Positions 34,095 through 42,407 of a DNA stretch of 64,000 nucleotides are shown here, piece by piece. Under the pieces are notes generated by a model. It was not told the origin of the DNA. It searched no databases and saw only the letters and a program-made list of their open reading frames with translations. The position numbers and the translations under genes are program-made. Origin of the DNA: Alteribacter aurantiacus DSM 18675 (GTDB taxonomy: Bacteria; Bacillota; Bacilli; Bacillales; Salisediminibacteriaceae); the NCBI RefSeq assembly GCF_000429705.1, contig NZ_KE386942.1, positions 265,241 to 329,240 of the forward strand. The letters are read 5' to 3'. Each line of letters begins with the position of its first letter. Position 1 is the first letter of the stretch.

Positions 34095-35840
34095 CTATGG
34101 CGTGACATCAACCACTTCAAGATGCTCTAGACTAGGTGTAATCCCTCTTACCCCGTTTGGTTCAAAACCATCTACTCGGGCGTTTGTTCCTGATAATACT
34201 TTGTTGTAGTTAAGTAAAATCATTGGCGGATCGTCTTGGAGAGCTTGATATAGTTCGTGATATGCTTCAATACGCTCATCCTGGTCATTTGTACCAACAC
34301 TCGCTTCTATCAAACGATCAACATCGTCATTTTCATAACCTCTGAATGTTGCTCCTGTATGAGTAGAATGGAAGGCTTGCACCCCAACGTGTGGATCTGG
34401 TTGCATGGTTGTAGAAAAGGAAGCTAGATCATGATCTCCAGCGTCCACTCGAGCCAAGAGAGCATTAAAGTCCATTTGCTCTACTTGAAGGTCAATTCCG
34501 ATTTCACTGTAATTTTCCTGAGCAATCGGAATAAGCGTATCACCTAGGCCCCCTGCAGATGTGTAATAGTAAACACGCAGACGTTCCCCGTCTTTCTCAC
34601 GAATACCATTACTTCCCTCTTCCCATCCTGCTTCTTCCAGTAGCTCTTTTGCTAATTCCGGATCGTAAGTTGGAGCTTCAATCTCATCCGTATATGCCCA
34701 TGAAGTTGGCGCTACTGGTACATTCGCCACTTCTGCAAACCCTTGATAATGGGCAGCGATAATCGTCTCACGGTCCAATCCATGAATGAAAGCTTGACGG
34801 ACTAAAGGATCTTCGAATACCTCACTTTCATTGTTAAAAGCAATATAACTGTAGTTGGAAGAATTATAGACATTGATGTTGGCAAATTCCATAGACTCTA
34901 AGAGTTCATAATTATCCCGATTTGCAGGGAATGCACTGTAATCCAGTTCACCAGTTTGGAAAAACTGCTGAGAATCCCCTTCCGTTGTTCGGTAAATGAA
35001 TGTATCCACTGATGGTTTGCCCGCATAATAATATTCATTTGCTACGTATCGAATGTGCTGCCCTGGGTTGTACTCGTCAAACCTAAACGGACCCGCCCCA
35101 AGTGGCTTTAAGTGAAGGTCACTTAAATAATCGATATCCCCTTTTTCATAGTTTGCCCCGTAGTAAGCTTCACTTAATACTTGGCCACCAAGCATTGTCA
35201 AGGAGCGAGCATTCGGCTCTTCTACTTCAATTTCAATAGTACGGTCGTCAACGACTCGAATGCCACTTATGTCCTCAGCATCTCCTTCTTTGTACTCGAG
35301 GCCTCCAACCACTTGGGCTTCTGTAATATCCGTTCCTCCCCCATAACTTGGATCATGCAGAAGCGTAATCGTAAACGCGACATCCTTTGCTGTAAGGTCT
35401 GTACCGTCATCAAACTTTAAGCCTTCACGCAAAAAGTATGTATACGTTTTTCCATCCTCAGAGATCTCCCAATCTTCCGCAAGTCTCGGAATCGGCTCAC
35501 CTTGAGGATTAATATCCACTAATGGTGGAAACATGACCGATTGAACGTTTCCGTCATATCCACTCGTATTAAAGTGAGGCGTGAATACACCTCCTGGTTC
35601 TTGAAGGCCCACAACAACAGTGTTTCCTCTATTCAGCGCCAATTCAGGTGAAGCAGCAGGATTGCCCGCTTCAACAAACACTTCATCCACGACGTCATTT
35701 TCTTCTGCTTCCACTTCCTCCGTTGAACTCTCAGTCTTTTCCCCATTTTCTTCTTGTGCGTCCGATTCCAATTCCGTGTTGCACGCACCAAGTACTAACA
35801 AACCCGACAATACCGTTAACCCTAACCACTGTTTTTTCAT
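34095..35840 (-). CDS. Oligopeptide-binding lipoprotein of the peptide importer
   Basis: A 581-residue extracellular solute-binding protein of family 5. The signal peptide ends LVLGACNTE, so it is lipid-anchored at Cys20, followed by a Glu-rich linker of about 35 residues. Family landmarks are PRLAEDWEISEDGKTYTYFLREGLKFDDGTDLTAKDVAFTI (positions ~120-160), PLVRQAFIHGLDRETII and QMDFNALLARV. Its size and the A-B-C-D-F gene order fit an App/Opp type importer, which feeds peptides for nutrition or signal uptake. Confidence 0.88.
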   Translation of the reverse strand: MKKQWLGLTVLSGLLVLGACNTELESDAQEENGEKTESSTEEVEAEENDVVDEVFVEAGNPAASPELALNRGNTVVVGLQEPGGVFTPHFNTSGYDGNVQSVMFPPLVDINPQGEPIPRLAEDWEISEDGKTYTYFLREGLKFDDGTDLTAKDVAFTITLLHDPSYGGGTDITEAQVVGGLEYKEGDAEDISGIRVVDDRTIEIEVEEPNARSLTMLGGQVLSEAYYGANYEKGDIDYLSDLHLKPLGAGPFRFDEYNPGQHIRYVANEYYYAGKPSVDTFIYRTTEGDSQQFFQTGELDYSAFPANRDNYELLESMEFANINVYNSSNYSYIAFNNESEVFEDPLVRQAFIHGLDRETIIAAHYQGFAEVANVPVAPTSWAYTDEIEAPTYDPELAKELLEEAGWEEGSNGIREKDGERLRVYYYTSAGGLGDTLIPIAQENYSEIGIDLQVEQMDFNALLARVDAGDHDLASFSTTMQPDPHVGVQAFHSTHTGATFRGYENDDVDRLIEASVGTNDQDERIEAYHELYQALQDDPPMILLNYNKVLSGTNARVDGFEPNGVRGITPSLEHLEVVDVTP

Positions 35841-35897
35841 GTTAACCCTCCCATGTTGTTTCCTGAATTCCTTTATTTTGGAACCTTATAGTTTATT

Positions 35898-35926
35898 AAT
35901 TTAACGAGATAAATGGATAAAGTCAA
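35898..35926 (-). promoter_or_regulatory. Likely sigma-A promoter of the peptide importer operon
   Basis: On the minus strand TTGACT and TAAATT are 17 bases apart, about 60 bases upstream of the binding-protein start. The rest of 35841-36068 shows no gene. Confidence 0.45.
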
Positions 35927-36068
35927 CCTTTTTCTATAATTCTTATTTGTTTACTCGGAATTAAGTATATTTTCATAGATAGTCATTGGAAATATTAGTT
36001 CCTACGACTTCTATATACTTAAGCATACCTTTTGATTAACGTTCCGTTAGTAGGGTACTTTGGTAATT

Positions 36069-36107
36069 GTAAAGGACCGCTACTCTCAATTGAGTAACGG
36101 TCCAAGA
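36069..36107 (-). terminator. Terminator downstream of the lipid kinase gene
   Basis: GGACCGTTACTC and GAGTAGCGGTCC form a 12-bp stem with one G-T pair, around a 7-base loop. It strongly resembles the hairpin at 24919-24957, so the same terminator cassette is used twice. Its weak T-run leaves the direction uncertain. Confidence 0.6.
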
Positions 36108-36155
36108 ATTTCGCTCTTACTAAAAAACTTCACTTCTTTTTTTGTAGGTGACCTT

Positions 36156-37052
36156 TCATTCATGTTCCTGCCCCACAATAAACGTAAGGTGTTCCTTGAA
36201 CAACCGAATGTCCACCGGGGTTTCCCCATACACTTCTCCGTCCATGTCGAGCTTCATCGGGTGGTCGGTCGTAATCTTCAATTCACTCGCTTCTAAGAAG
36301 TCAAATGCTTCATTTTCCATATCCCAATCGTTCAAGTCCTTATTTTGAATAAATTCTTTCAAGACAGCCATTCCCGCTTCACGTAAAATAAACACGTTGA
36401 CCGATCCATCATTCATTTTTTCATGGAGGGATGGGAGTTGGTTTGTGCCAAGATAGTTTCCATTAGCAACTAAAATCATCACTGCCTCGTCTTCCATCTC
36501 CCTGCCTTCTGTGGTAAGGGTAAATGAAAACGGCTTAGATTCCCGCACAGTTTTAATTGCGCTTATAAAATAACTCAACCGTCCGAAGGTACCCTTCAGA
36601 TTTTGGTCAATGTTTTGAGACGCATCCGTAATAAGGCCCATGCCTACAAAATTCGTAACCCAGCGTTCATTTACTTTCAAAATATCGACTCTTTGTTTAT
36701 GATTTAAAAGAATGGATTGTGCCGCTTGCTTCATATTTTGTGAAATACCAAGAGACCTGGAGAAATCGTTGCACGTTCCTCCCGGAAGAATGGCGATCAC
36801 AGGAGGATTAGGTAAAGAAGCAAGTCCGTTTACGCATTCATGAACCGTACCGTCTCCACCAAGGATGCAGACGAGATCAACCTCTTCTCCACGCTCTTTG
36901 CAAATCTCTTCCGCGTGGCCTTTGTCGTTCGTACGCTTTAGAATAAGCTCATCCACTTTACCCGCAAGTGTTCGGGCAACAATTTGGATGTGGCGCTCTA
37001 CTTCATCTTGACCAGCGTTACCGTTATAGATAAGTAAGACTTTGTTGTACAT
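36156..37052 (-). CDS. Diacylglycerol kinase-like lipid kinase
   Basis: A 298-residue cytoplasmic enzyme of the DagK/YegS/BmrU group. It begins MYNKVLLIYNGNAGQDE, has the nucleotide-binding ILGGDGTVHECVNGL near residue 65 and LPGGTCNDFSRSLG near residue 92, and a C-terminal beta-rich lipid-binding half. It would phosphorylate diacylglycerol or a related lipid to recycle phospholipid precursors. The ATG at 37052 has GAGGG 6 bases upstream. It is closest in layout to B. subtilis YtlR, but that assignment is from memory. Confidence 0.85.
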   Translation of the reverse strand: MYNKVLLIYNGNAGQDEVERHIQIVARTLAGKVDELILKRTNDKGHAEEICKERGEEVDLVCILGGDGTVHECVNGLASLPNPPVIAILPGGTCNDFSRSLGISQNMKQAAQSILLNHKQRVDILKVNERWVTNFVGMGLITDASQNIDQNLKGTFGRLSYFISAIKTVRESKPFSFTLTTEGREMEDEAVMILVANGNYLGTNQLPSLHEKMNDGSVNVFILREAGMAVLKEFIQNKDLNDWDMENEAFDFLEASELKITTDHPMKLDMDGEVYGETPVDIRLFKEHLTFIVGQEHE

Positions 37053-37122
37053 TGTAAACCCTCGATTCAATGAGACATATGTTTATTTTACCCGTATTCT
37101 ACCCTTCTCTAACCCACTCTCT

Positions 37123-37311
37123 AGAAGGCATTGAAAAAGTTTGACCTTTAACTTTTTCAATGCCTTCTATGCAATGAGCGTAACGGTTGCCTGTTTTGAA
37201 AGACTGATACGAGTGGGCTTCTCGTATCAGGCCCGCAACCGAGTGGAGCCATTGCCAATAAAGGCGCTGAAAAAGTTCAATCTTTAACTTACTTAATGCC
37301 TTCTCTATAGA
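37123..37311. repeat. Structured MITE-like intergenic element
   Basis: A perfect 19-bp inverted repeat (AGAAGGCATTGAAAAAGTT, 37123-37141, against 37150-37168) opens the element. A degenerate second pair closes it (37261-37277 and 37286-37304). Between them are three nested stems: GCAATG/CATTGC (37171, 37250), CGGTTGC/GCAACCG (37184, 37235) and GATACGAG/CTCGTATC (37206, 37221). The outermost arms also pair with each other at 15 of 19 positions. No open frame of note. Confidence 0.6.
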
Positions 37312-37412
37312 GAAGGAATCAACGACTTCAAGTCGAATTTTATGATGTGCATGTTTTCACTCGGCCTTTTTCGGAAAAAATAAGAAGATACATACATTGG
37401 AGGTCCCTTGTC

Positions 37413-38555
37413 ATGACTAGAGAACAAGCATACGTTTTTTTAAGAGCATTGATCGTGGCGATCGTGATCGCCGTCTCCCTATGGGTTCTCGGTCGTATCC
37501 TATCATTAACCTACCCTTTCTTAATCGCGGCGCTACTCGTTTGGCCTCTTCTCCCGTTGATTCGAGTGCTTAGAGAACGGCTACGCTTCCCTAACGGACT
37601 CGCTGTGTTAGCCGCTTTACTTGTGGGCCTTTCAACAATTGGAGGCATTTTCACCGGACTCGTTTTCCTGCTCATATTCGGCATTCAACAAATTACGAAG
37701 TACGCACCTGAATGGTTTATGACTGCTTCTATACATATGCAGGATTTCTTTAATACAACGATCTTTCCCATTTGGGAACAAGTGATAGGCATCATTGCCA
37801 CACTTACTCCCGAGCAACAACAAGCCTTGCAAGAGGGCATCACGGGGCTTGGGACGCAAGCAGGTGAATTACTCGGTCAGCTCGGCCAAGCCCTGGCTGA
37901 CACCCTTCGCCAGTTACTTATTGCTGTTCCATCATCCATGATCGTTATATTCTTCATTTTATTATCGGTCTACTTCATCGGAAAAGATTGGGGCCATATG
38001 AAAGCCTACTTGCACGATTTTTTCTCGGCTCCGATTTTGAAAAAGACTCGGCTCTTTGGACGGGCTTTTCGCATTCGGGTATTAGGATTCTTGCGAGCAC
38101 AGCTCATTTTAATGGCCCTCACGAGTGTCATTGTACTTATCGGTATGACGATCATTCAAGTAGACCAAGCCGTCACCCTGGCCATCGTGGTGGGAGTGGC
38201 AGAAATTCTCCCGTATCTCGGTTCTGGGACAATTTTGATTCCGTGGGCCATTTACCTGTTTATTATAGGAGATTTGACTTTAGGAATTGGTGTTGCCGTT
38301 GTGTACGGGGTCACCCTAGTGGCACGCCAGTCACTTGAGCCTAAGATCCTTTCGTCGAGTATGAATTTGCACCCTCTCGCCGTTCTCATTTCTTTATTTG
38401 CTGGCCTTCAGTTGTTCGGTGCATTCGGATTGTTTTTAGGACCCCTGTTTTTAGTGATTATTGTTATTTTAAAAGACATTGGTGTGGTAAAAGACATTAC
38501 CGATTTCGTAAAGGATGGATTTGTGGATCGAGAGGAAAAGAAGAAGCATTTGTAA
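37413..38555 (+). CDS. AI-2E family membrane protein, YtvI-like
   Basis: A 380-residue polytopic protein with two N-terminal helix pairs, a soluble middle segment (EQVIGIIATLTPEQQQALQE) and five C-terminal helices, including VGVAEILPYLGSGTILIPWA, the signature stretch of the AI-2E/PerM family. Size and start (TREQAYVFLRALIVAIV) suggest the YtvI branch, described in Bacillus as a sporulation membrane protein. GGAGGT lies 8 bases before the ATG at 37413; an upstream ATG at 37347 has no site. Confidence 0.75.
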   Translation: MTREQAYVFLRALIVAIVIAVSLWVLGRILSLTYPFLIAALLVWPLLPLIRVLRERLRFPNGLAVLAALLVGLSTIGGIFTGLVFLLIFGIQQITKYAPEWFMTASIHMQDFFNTTIFPIWEQVIGIIATLTPEQQQALQEGITGLGTQAGELLGQLGQALADTLRQLLIAVPSSMIVIFFILLSVYFIGKDWGHMKAYLHDFFSAPILKKTRLFGRAFRIRVLGFLRAQLILMALTSVIVLIGMTIIQVDQAVTLAIVVGVAEILPYLGSGTILIPWAIYLFIIGDLTLGIGVAVVYGVTLVARQSLEPKILSSSMNLHPLAVLISLFAGLQLFGAFGLFLGPLFLVIIVILKDIGVVKDITDFVKDGFVDREEKKKHL

Positions 38556-38695
38556 AGGCAGAGCCATCGTGCAGGAAAGCAGTTGCTTCTCTTGCTCGTG
38601 GCTTTTTTTGTTTGGCAGTTTTACTCGCTCGTGTTTAGCCGGTCGGGTCCTATGCTGGAGGAGGGGTTTGCGATGGGTCGTTCGAGTCTCGTATC

Positions 38696-38808
38696 ATCCA
38701 CTTATTTTTGCTTTAGCGGCGATAATTGTGTAATTGGCGGACATATTTTTCATTTGGCGGCGATAAATATGTAATTAGCTGACATATTTCTAATTTAGAG
38801 GAGTTAAG
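38696..38808. repeat. Repeat array B: five degenerate 20-21 bp units
   Basis: Units start with TTAGCGG, TTGGCGG, TTGGCGG, TTAGCTG and TTAGAGG at 38713, 38734, 38754, 38775 and 38795, steps of 21, 20, 21 and 20. Alternate units end GATAA-TGTGTAA or ACATATTTNNCA. The same unit types make up array F at 59832-59955. Confidence 0.75.
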
Positions 38809-38845
38809 CACGGAAACCCTGTTTTCACCTCCCCTTCGACCATAC

Positions 38846-38872
38846 AAAAAAAAGAGCGCCACTAAGCGCCCT
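38846..38872 (-). terminator. Terminator of the WYL regulator gene
   Basis: GGGCGCTTAGTGGCGCTC followed by eight T on the minus strand, beginning at the gene's last codons. Confidence 0.75.
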
Positions 38873-39864
38873 CAACTCTCATATTTTTTTAACAAGGTCC
38901 GATACTCATCAGCCATTTGTTCACGGACGTCATGAGGCTCCAGAACCTCCGCTCTCATGCCGTAAGACCGAATCCAACGAAGAAACTCTTCGTTACTGTT
39001 CACCGTAGTCCTCAGTAAAAGGGATCCATCCTTTTGGGGCATACGCTCCGTGTCCACGTGAAAGTCGTCCTCCAAGACGTATCTGGCAGCCTCTTGGTCA
39101 AACTTAACCAAAAACGTCGTTTCCGTATCATCCGAAATGATTGACCACCGCCTTGATAAATACTCGTCAATGTCAAAGGTTCGCGGAATTTTAAACGTCT
39201 CACCTGTAGGCTCCACAGTTTCAAATCGGCTCAGCCTGAACACGCGAACCACTTCCCTCATATGACAATAAGCGATCACATATAAGTGTCCTTCCCGGGG
39301 GACCAGGTAATACGGATCGAGCTTACGTTGCGTGCGTTTGTCCCGAGAAATGGCATAATACGTGACGTGAACCGTTTGATTTGTGGCAATCGCCGGAATC
39401 ATTTTCGGCATGATGTTGAACTGGGATGGATCTTTTGGTCGGGAATGAAGACGAATCCGCTCCCCTAACCCCGCACCTGCCCCGGACAATTCGTCGCCTT
39501 TTTGAACGTGAGTCATGACTTTTTCCAAGCCCGTTCTGTAAGACTGATGAAAAGGATGTTCACCGGACGTAATCCCTTCGCTCAAAATCGGATAGAGTGT
39601 AAGCGCCATCCACTCTTCCTTCGTGAGCCTCCCTCCTGAACGAATCGGATTCTCGAGCATCCTATACCCCGCATGTCCATCCGCACGGATCGTGATGCCC
39701 AAATCATCGAATTTGTTCATATCCCGATAAATCGTTCTCACCGTCGTATTGCAATGCTCGGCCAGTTCTTTTGCCGTAGCATAATCATGATTGTTAAGAT
39801 ATTGCATAATGTAGAAAAGACGTTCCACCTGCGTCACATCAATCACCGTCCTGTTGTGAGCCAT
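38872..39864 (-). CDS. YafY-type transcriptional regulator with HTH and WYL domains
   Basis: A 330-residue DNA-binding regulator. Its N-terminal helix-turn-helix is RLFYIMQYLNNHDYATAKEL with NTTVRTIYRDMNKFDDLGI, typical of the DeoR-like HTH_11 group. The middle contains a WYL domain (VHVTYYAISRDKRTQRKLDPYYLVPREGHLYVIAYC, roughly 165-205), and a WCX-like C-terminus follows (TEMRAEVLEPHDV region). WYL domains often sense nucleic acid or nucleotide ligands. Its target is unknown and it has no obvious partner gene. Confidence 0.85.
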   Translation of the reverse strand: MAHNRTVIDVTQVERLFYIMQYLNNHDYATAKELAEHCNTTVRTIYRDMNKFDDLGITIRADGHAGYRMLENPIRSGGRLTKEEWMALTLYPILSEGITSGEHPFHQSYRTGLEKVMTHVQKGDELSGAGAGLGERIRLHSRPKDPSQFNIMPKMIPAIATNQTVHVTYYAISRDKRTQRKLDPYYLVPREGHLYVIAYCHMREVVRVFRLSRFETVEPTGETFKIPRTFDIDEYLSRRWSIISDDTETTFLVKFDQEAARYVLEDDFHVDTERMPQKDGSLLLRTTVNSNEEFLRWIRSYGMRAEVLEPHDVREQMADEYRTLLKKYES

Positions 39865-39900
39865 TTTACTATAATCCCCATGTTAGATCGATACTTTTTG

Positions 39901-39930
39901 AAAAAAACCGGAGAAGTCTCCTCCCCCGGT
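39901..39930 (-). terminator. Terminator of the DUF4352 lipoprotein gene
   Basis: ACCGGGGGAGGAGACTTCTC followed by CGGTTTTTTT on the minus strand forms a compact stem with nested pairing. Confidence 0.7.
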
Positions 39931-39939
39931 CACTCCTTA

Positions 39940-40530
39940 CTATTGCCAATCCCCAGCTGCAACCGTCCAAATCGCTTGACCACTCATAAATGGATCTTCA
40001 AAGATAAACTCGTAAAATTCCGCCTCCTCCACGTCGAAGCTAATCTCTCCAGCCATTGTACGTCCAGCTCCCACTTCACCGTCAAGGCTGCCTCTTGTAT
40101 CAACAAAGATGTCCATGTCCTGACTGTATCCGCTTGGGTCCACTAAGCTCATTTGCATTAACGTAGAGATGTTCGCTGACTCGTCAGTCGTGTTTTCAAT
40201 GCTCACATCGAGGATTAAAAAGTAGTCATTATCCGGTGTCACCCAATCCCCGTCACCTTCATATTGACGGACCTCTTTCACCGTCACGTGAAGACCGTTG
40301 AAATTTACCGTGTCCCCCATTCCTAGCCCTTCTTCCTCAATCACTTCCTCTTCTTCTGGTACCTCTTCCTCAGACTCATCGCTTTCATCATTTTCTTCCG
40401 CTTCAGTCTCTTCCGTTGATGCTGCAGCTTCTTGATCCGTTGTATCTACGTTTTCAATTGAAGATTCTCCGCAAGCCGCAAGCGCCCCCAACATCAATAA
40501 CCCTGCCATCAACCCTTTAACTCTTTTCAT
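39940..40530 (-). CDS. DUF4352 lipoprotein with acidic linker
   Basis: A 196-residue secreted protein. Its signal peptide ends LGALAACGES (lipobox, Cys20), followed by about 45 residues that are mostly Glu, Asp and Ser, then an immunoglobulin-like DUF4352 domain (GDTVNFNGLHVTVKEVRQY ... NDYFLILDVSIENTTDESANI). DUF4352 proteins are surface lipoproteins of unknown role, related in fold to the antigen MPT63. Monocistronic. Confidence 0.82.
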   Translation of the reverse strand: MKRVKGLMAGLLMLGALAACGESSIENVDTTDQEAAASTEETEAEENDESDESEEEVPEEEEVIEEEGLGMGDTVNFNGLHVTVKEVRQYEGDGDWVTPDNDYFLILDVSIENTTDESANISTLMQMSLVDPSGYSQDMDIFVDTRGSLDGEVGAGRTMAGEISFDVEEAEFYEFIFEDPFMSGQAIWTVAAGDWQ

Positions 40531-40675
40531 GTTTCATTTCCCCTTTCAGAATGTGTTTACATTCTCTACTATAATGAGAGGTGTGACACACACTGTCAGT
40601 GAACACACGTTTGGGGGAAATTTTTTTATCTTTTTTGTTAAAAAGGAGAATTCCGCTTAAAGCTATTCAATTCAA

Positions 40676-40708
40676 CTAAAACGAACCATCCACATGGAAT
40701 GGTCCGTT
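40676..40708 (-). terminator. Terminator of the BNR-repeat gene
   Basis: ACGGACCATTCC and GGATGGTTCGT flank a short loop on the minus strand, followed by TTTAG. Confidence 0.6.
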
Positions 40709-40717
40709 GGGGATTCA

Positions 40718-41737
40718 CTATATCTCTTTCAAACACGCCGCAACAATCGGTTGTTTTTGTAAAAATGGCGGCCACTCCAATGGTAGCACCTGCCACGTTT
40801 TCCCTTGATCTTGGGACCTGTAGATGCCCCGGTTAAAAACGGCGTAAAATACGCCCGGCTCCCCAGTGTGAGTAAGGAGATGAGGCACTGTGGTACCCTC
40901 GGCTTCCGGTAGTCCTTCTTCGACTTGTTCAAAAGCTTCGTTTCCTCGCTTTCTGAATAACCGATATTCAGCTGTGTCAGGAACATAGGCGGAGCCAGGT
41001 CCCTTTGCTCCTGCCACGATCACTGCCTTACTGTCAGCAGGATCTACTGCTGTTTGGACAAGATAAGTGAACGCCCCTAATCCGGTATTATCTGTTTTCC
41101 ATCCTTCGCCCATATCTTCACTATAGGCAAATCCCCCGCCACCAGCTTCATAGATATACTGCTCTTCAATTGGATGAGTCACAATGTTATGCACATCGAA
41201 CTGCGATCCTTCTTTTCGGTCTTCAAACGTCTCCCCGTTACCCAAGGAACGCATCACGCCTCCAAGCTCAATCCCGGCTAATAGTAGCCCATGATCTTGA
41301 TAGCTCGTTGTTATATCTTTGACATGGTGCGTTTCCGGCCTAGGAGGAAAACTCCACTCCTTCTTTGAAGGCAGCTCGGTTAGGGCAGGGAGTTGCTTCC
41401 ACGTTTCTCCTCCATCAGCCGACTGAAACAACTCACTCGGTTCCATTCCCACATACAAGGTGCCGTAAGTACCACCGTCTTTTAGTGGCGCCACATGTAA
41501 TGAGGTTACCCGATCATGAAGAATGTCCTCACCAATCCGCTCAAAAGACTCCCCGCCATTTTCTGATCGATACAGCCCGTGATCAAATGTGCCTGCATAG
41601 ATCACACCGCTAAAAGGGTCTACTGCTAGAGACTGAATTTCTCCCTTTTCCAAGTCCAAGTCATTAATCGTCCACTCGTCTTTCTCGCCTGATACATGAA
41701 TGATGGAACTATGAGATGATAAATAGATATTGACCAT
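40718..41737 (-). CDS. BNR/sialidase-like beta-propeller protein
   Basis: A 339-residue protein built from repeated Asp-box units: GLYRSENGGESFERI, ELFQSADGGETWKQL, AYSEDMGEGWKTD and GIYRSQDQGKTWQVLP (S-x-D-x-G-x-x-W). This indicates a beta-propeller related to the plant photosystem assembly factor and BNR hydrolase families. No signal peptide is present and no sialidase arginine triad is evident, so a cytoplasmic binding or unknown catalytic role is more likely. The ATG at 41737 has GGAGG 8 bases upstream; 29 extra upstream residues have no ribosome site. Confidence 0.8.
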   Translation of the reverse strand: MVNIYLSSHSSIIHVSGEKDEWTINDLDLEKGEIQSLAVDPFSGVIYAGTFDHGLYRSENGGESFERIGEDILHDRVTSLHVAPLKDGGTYGTLYVGMEPSELFQSADGGETWKQLPALTELPSKKEWSFPPRPETHHVKDITTSYQDHGLLLAGIELGGVMRSLGNGETFEDRKEGSQFDVHNIVTHPIEEQYIYEAGGGGFAYSEDMGEGWKTDNTGLGAFTYLVQTAVDPADSKAVIVAGAKGPGSAYVPDTAEYRLFRKRGNEAFEQVEEGLPEAEGTTVPHLLTHTGEPGVFYAVFNRGIYRSQDQGKTWQVLPLEWPPFLQKQPIVAACLKEI

Positions 41738-41821
41738 TGCCTTCGCCTCCACGTTTTTATTTCCTATTCTCGTTTGAGGAGGTTTTAAAACGTGGAGAGC
41801 GGGGGGCGGGGCGAGGTTGTT

Positions 41822-41996
41822 CATCTATTTTGAGATTTATCGATCACTTTTCCATCTCGGGGGACATTTCGAGTTTCGGAAGATCGAGTTATTTTTGGTT
41901 TGTTCCAGTTATTTTCAGGTTGAGCCACTTATTCTAGGTTTGTCCGATTTATTGCCAGGTTGATCCACTTATTTCAACATTGATCCACTTAGCCAC
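41822..41996. repeat. Repeat array C: exact 20-bp period, degenerate units
   Basis: Units of the type TTGATCCACTTATTTCAGG start at 41900, 41920, 41940, 41960 and 41980, exactly 20 bases apart. More diverged units (TTTATCGATCACTTTTCC, GAGTTTCGGAAGATCGAG) extend it upstream to about 41822. It lies between the BNR gene start and the terminator of the small protein gene. Confidence 0.75.
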
Positions 41997-42008
41997 TCAC
42001 ACCTCATT

Positions 42009-42041
42009 TAAAAAAACCGTCCTCCACCGGAGAACGGTCCA
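42009..42041 (-). terminator. Terminator of small helical protein gene 1
   Basis: GGACCGTTCTCC and GGAGGACGGTTTTTTT form a compact stem and T-run on the minus strand, immediately after the stop at 42044. Confidence 0.75.
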
Positions 42042-42043
42042 TT

Positions 42044-42265
42044 TTACCCTCGTCGCTTTACGTCTTCATTCGTTTTCATGTCTTCAGGGTTGATCTCCCC
42101 TTCTTCAAAGTACGCGTCTTGGTCGTACAAGCCTTCCACTTGACCTTTAGATAGCTCCTCCTCTTCCGTTTCTCGGAGCTCAAGTAAGTAGCTGTGGACG
42201 TCATCAAGCCCAGCTTGATCTAAGTGATCGATCATTCTGTGTAATTCTTGTTTTGATACTGCCAT
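42044..42265 (-). CDS. Small helical protein, MIDHL family member 1
   Basis: A 73-residue protein beginning MAVSKQELHRMIDHLDQAGL and continuing DDVHSYLLELRETEEEE, then an acidic tail. The pattern K-x-E-(L/V/I)-x-x-M-(I/L)-D-x-L-x-x-x-x-(L/V)-x-x-V-x-x-Y-(L/I)-x-x-L recurs in the genes at 43780 and 50268. It recalls short helical domains found in antitoxin-like DUF2281 proteins, but no partner toxin is adjacent. AAGGAGG lies 9 bases before the ATG. Confidence 0.65.
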   Translation of the reverse strand: MAVSKQELHRMIDHLDQAGLDDVHSYLLELRETEEEELSKGQVEGLYDQDAYFEEGEINPEDMKTNEDVKRRG

Positions 42266-42407
42266 CGTTATCTTCCTCCTTGGTACTTTTTCAGTAGCCT
42301 CTATATATCCCTTCTTTCCCCCTCTCTGTTTTTTCAATCATGAAGGATTTCAAAAGCTTCATCTAGAATGAGAGAATGAGACTTCAACCTTTATGGGAGG
42401 CATTACG

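Noticed and set aside
30119..35840. Nickel importer (Nik type) instead of oligopeptide importer
   Set aside because: The binding protein is of the long oligopeptide type and both ATPases carry the cysteine-bearing C-terminal region of Opp/App/Dpp systems. No nickel-enzyme genes are nearby. A nickel or dipeptide substrate cannot be fully excluded.
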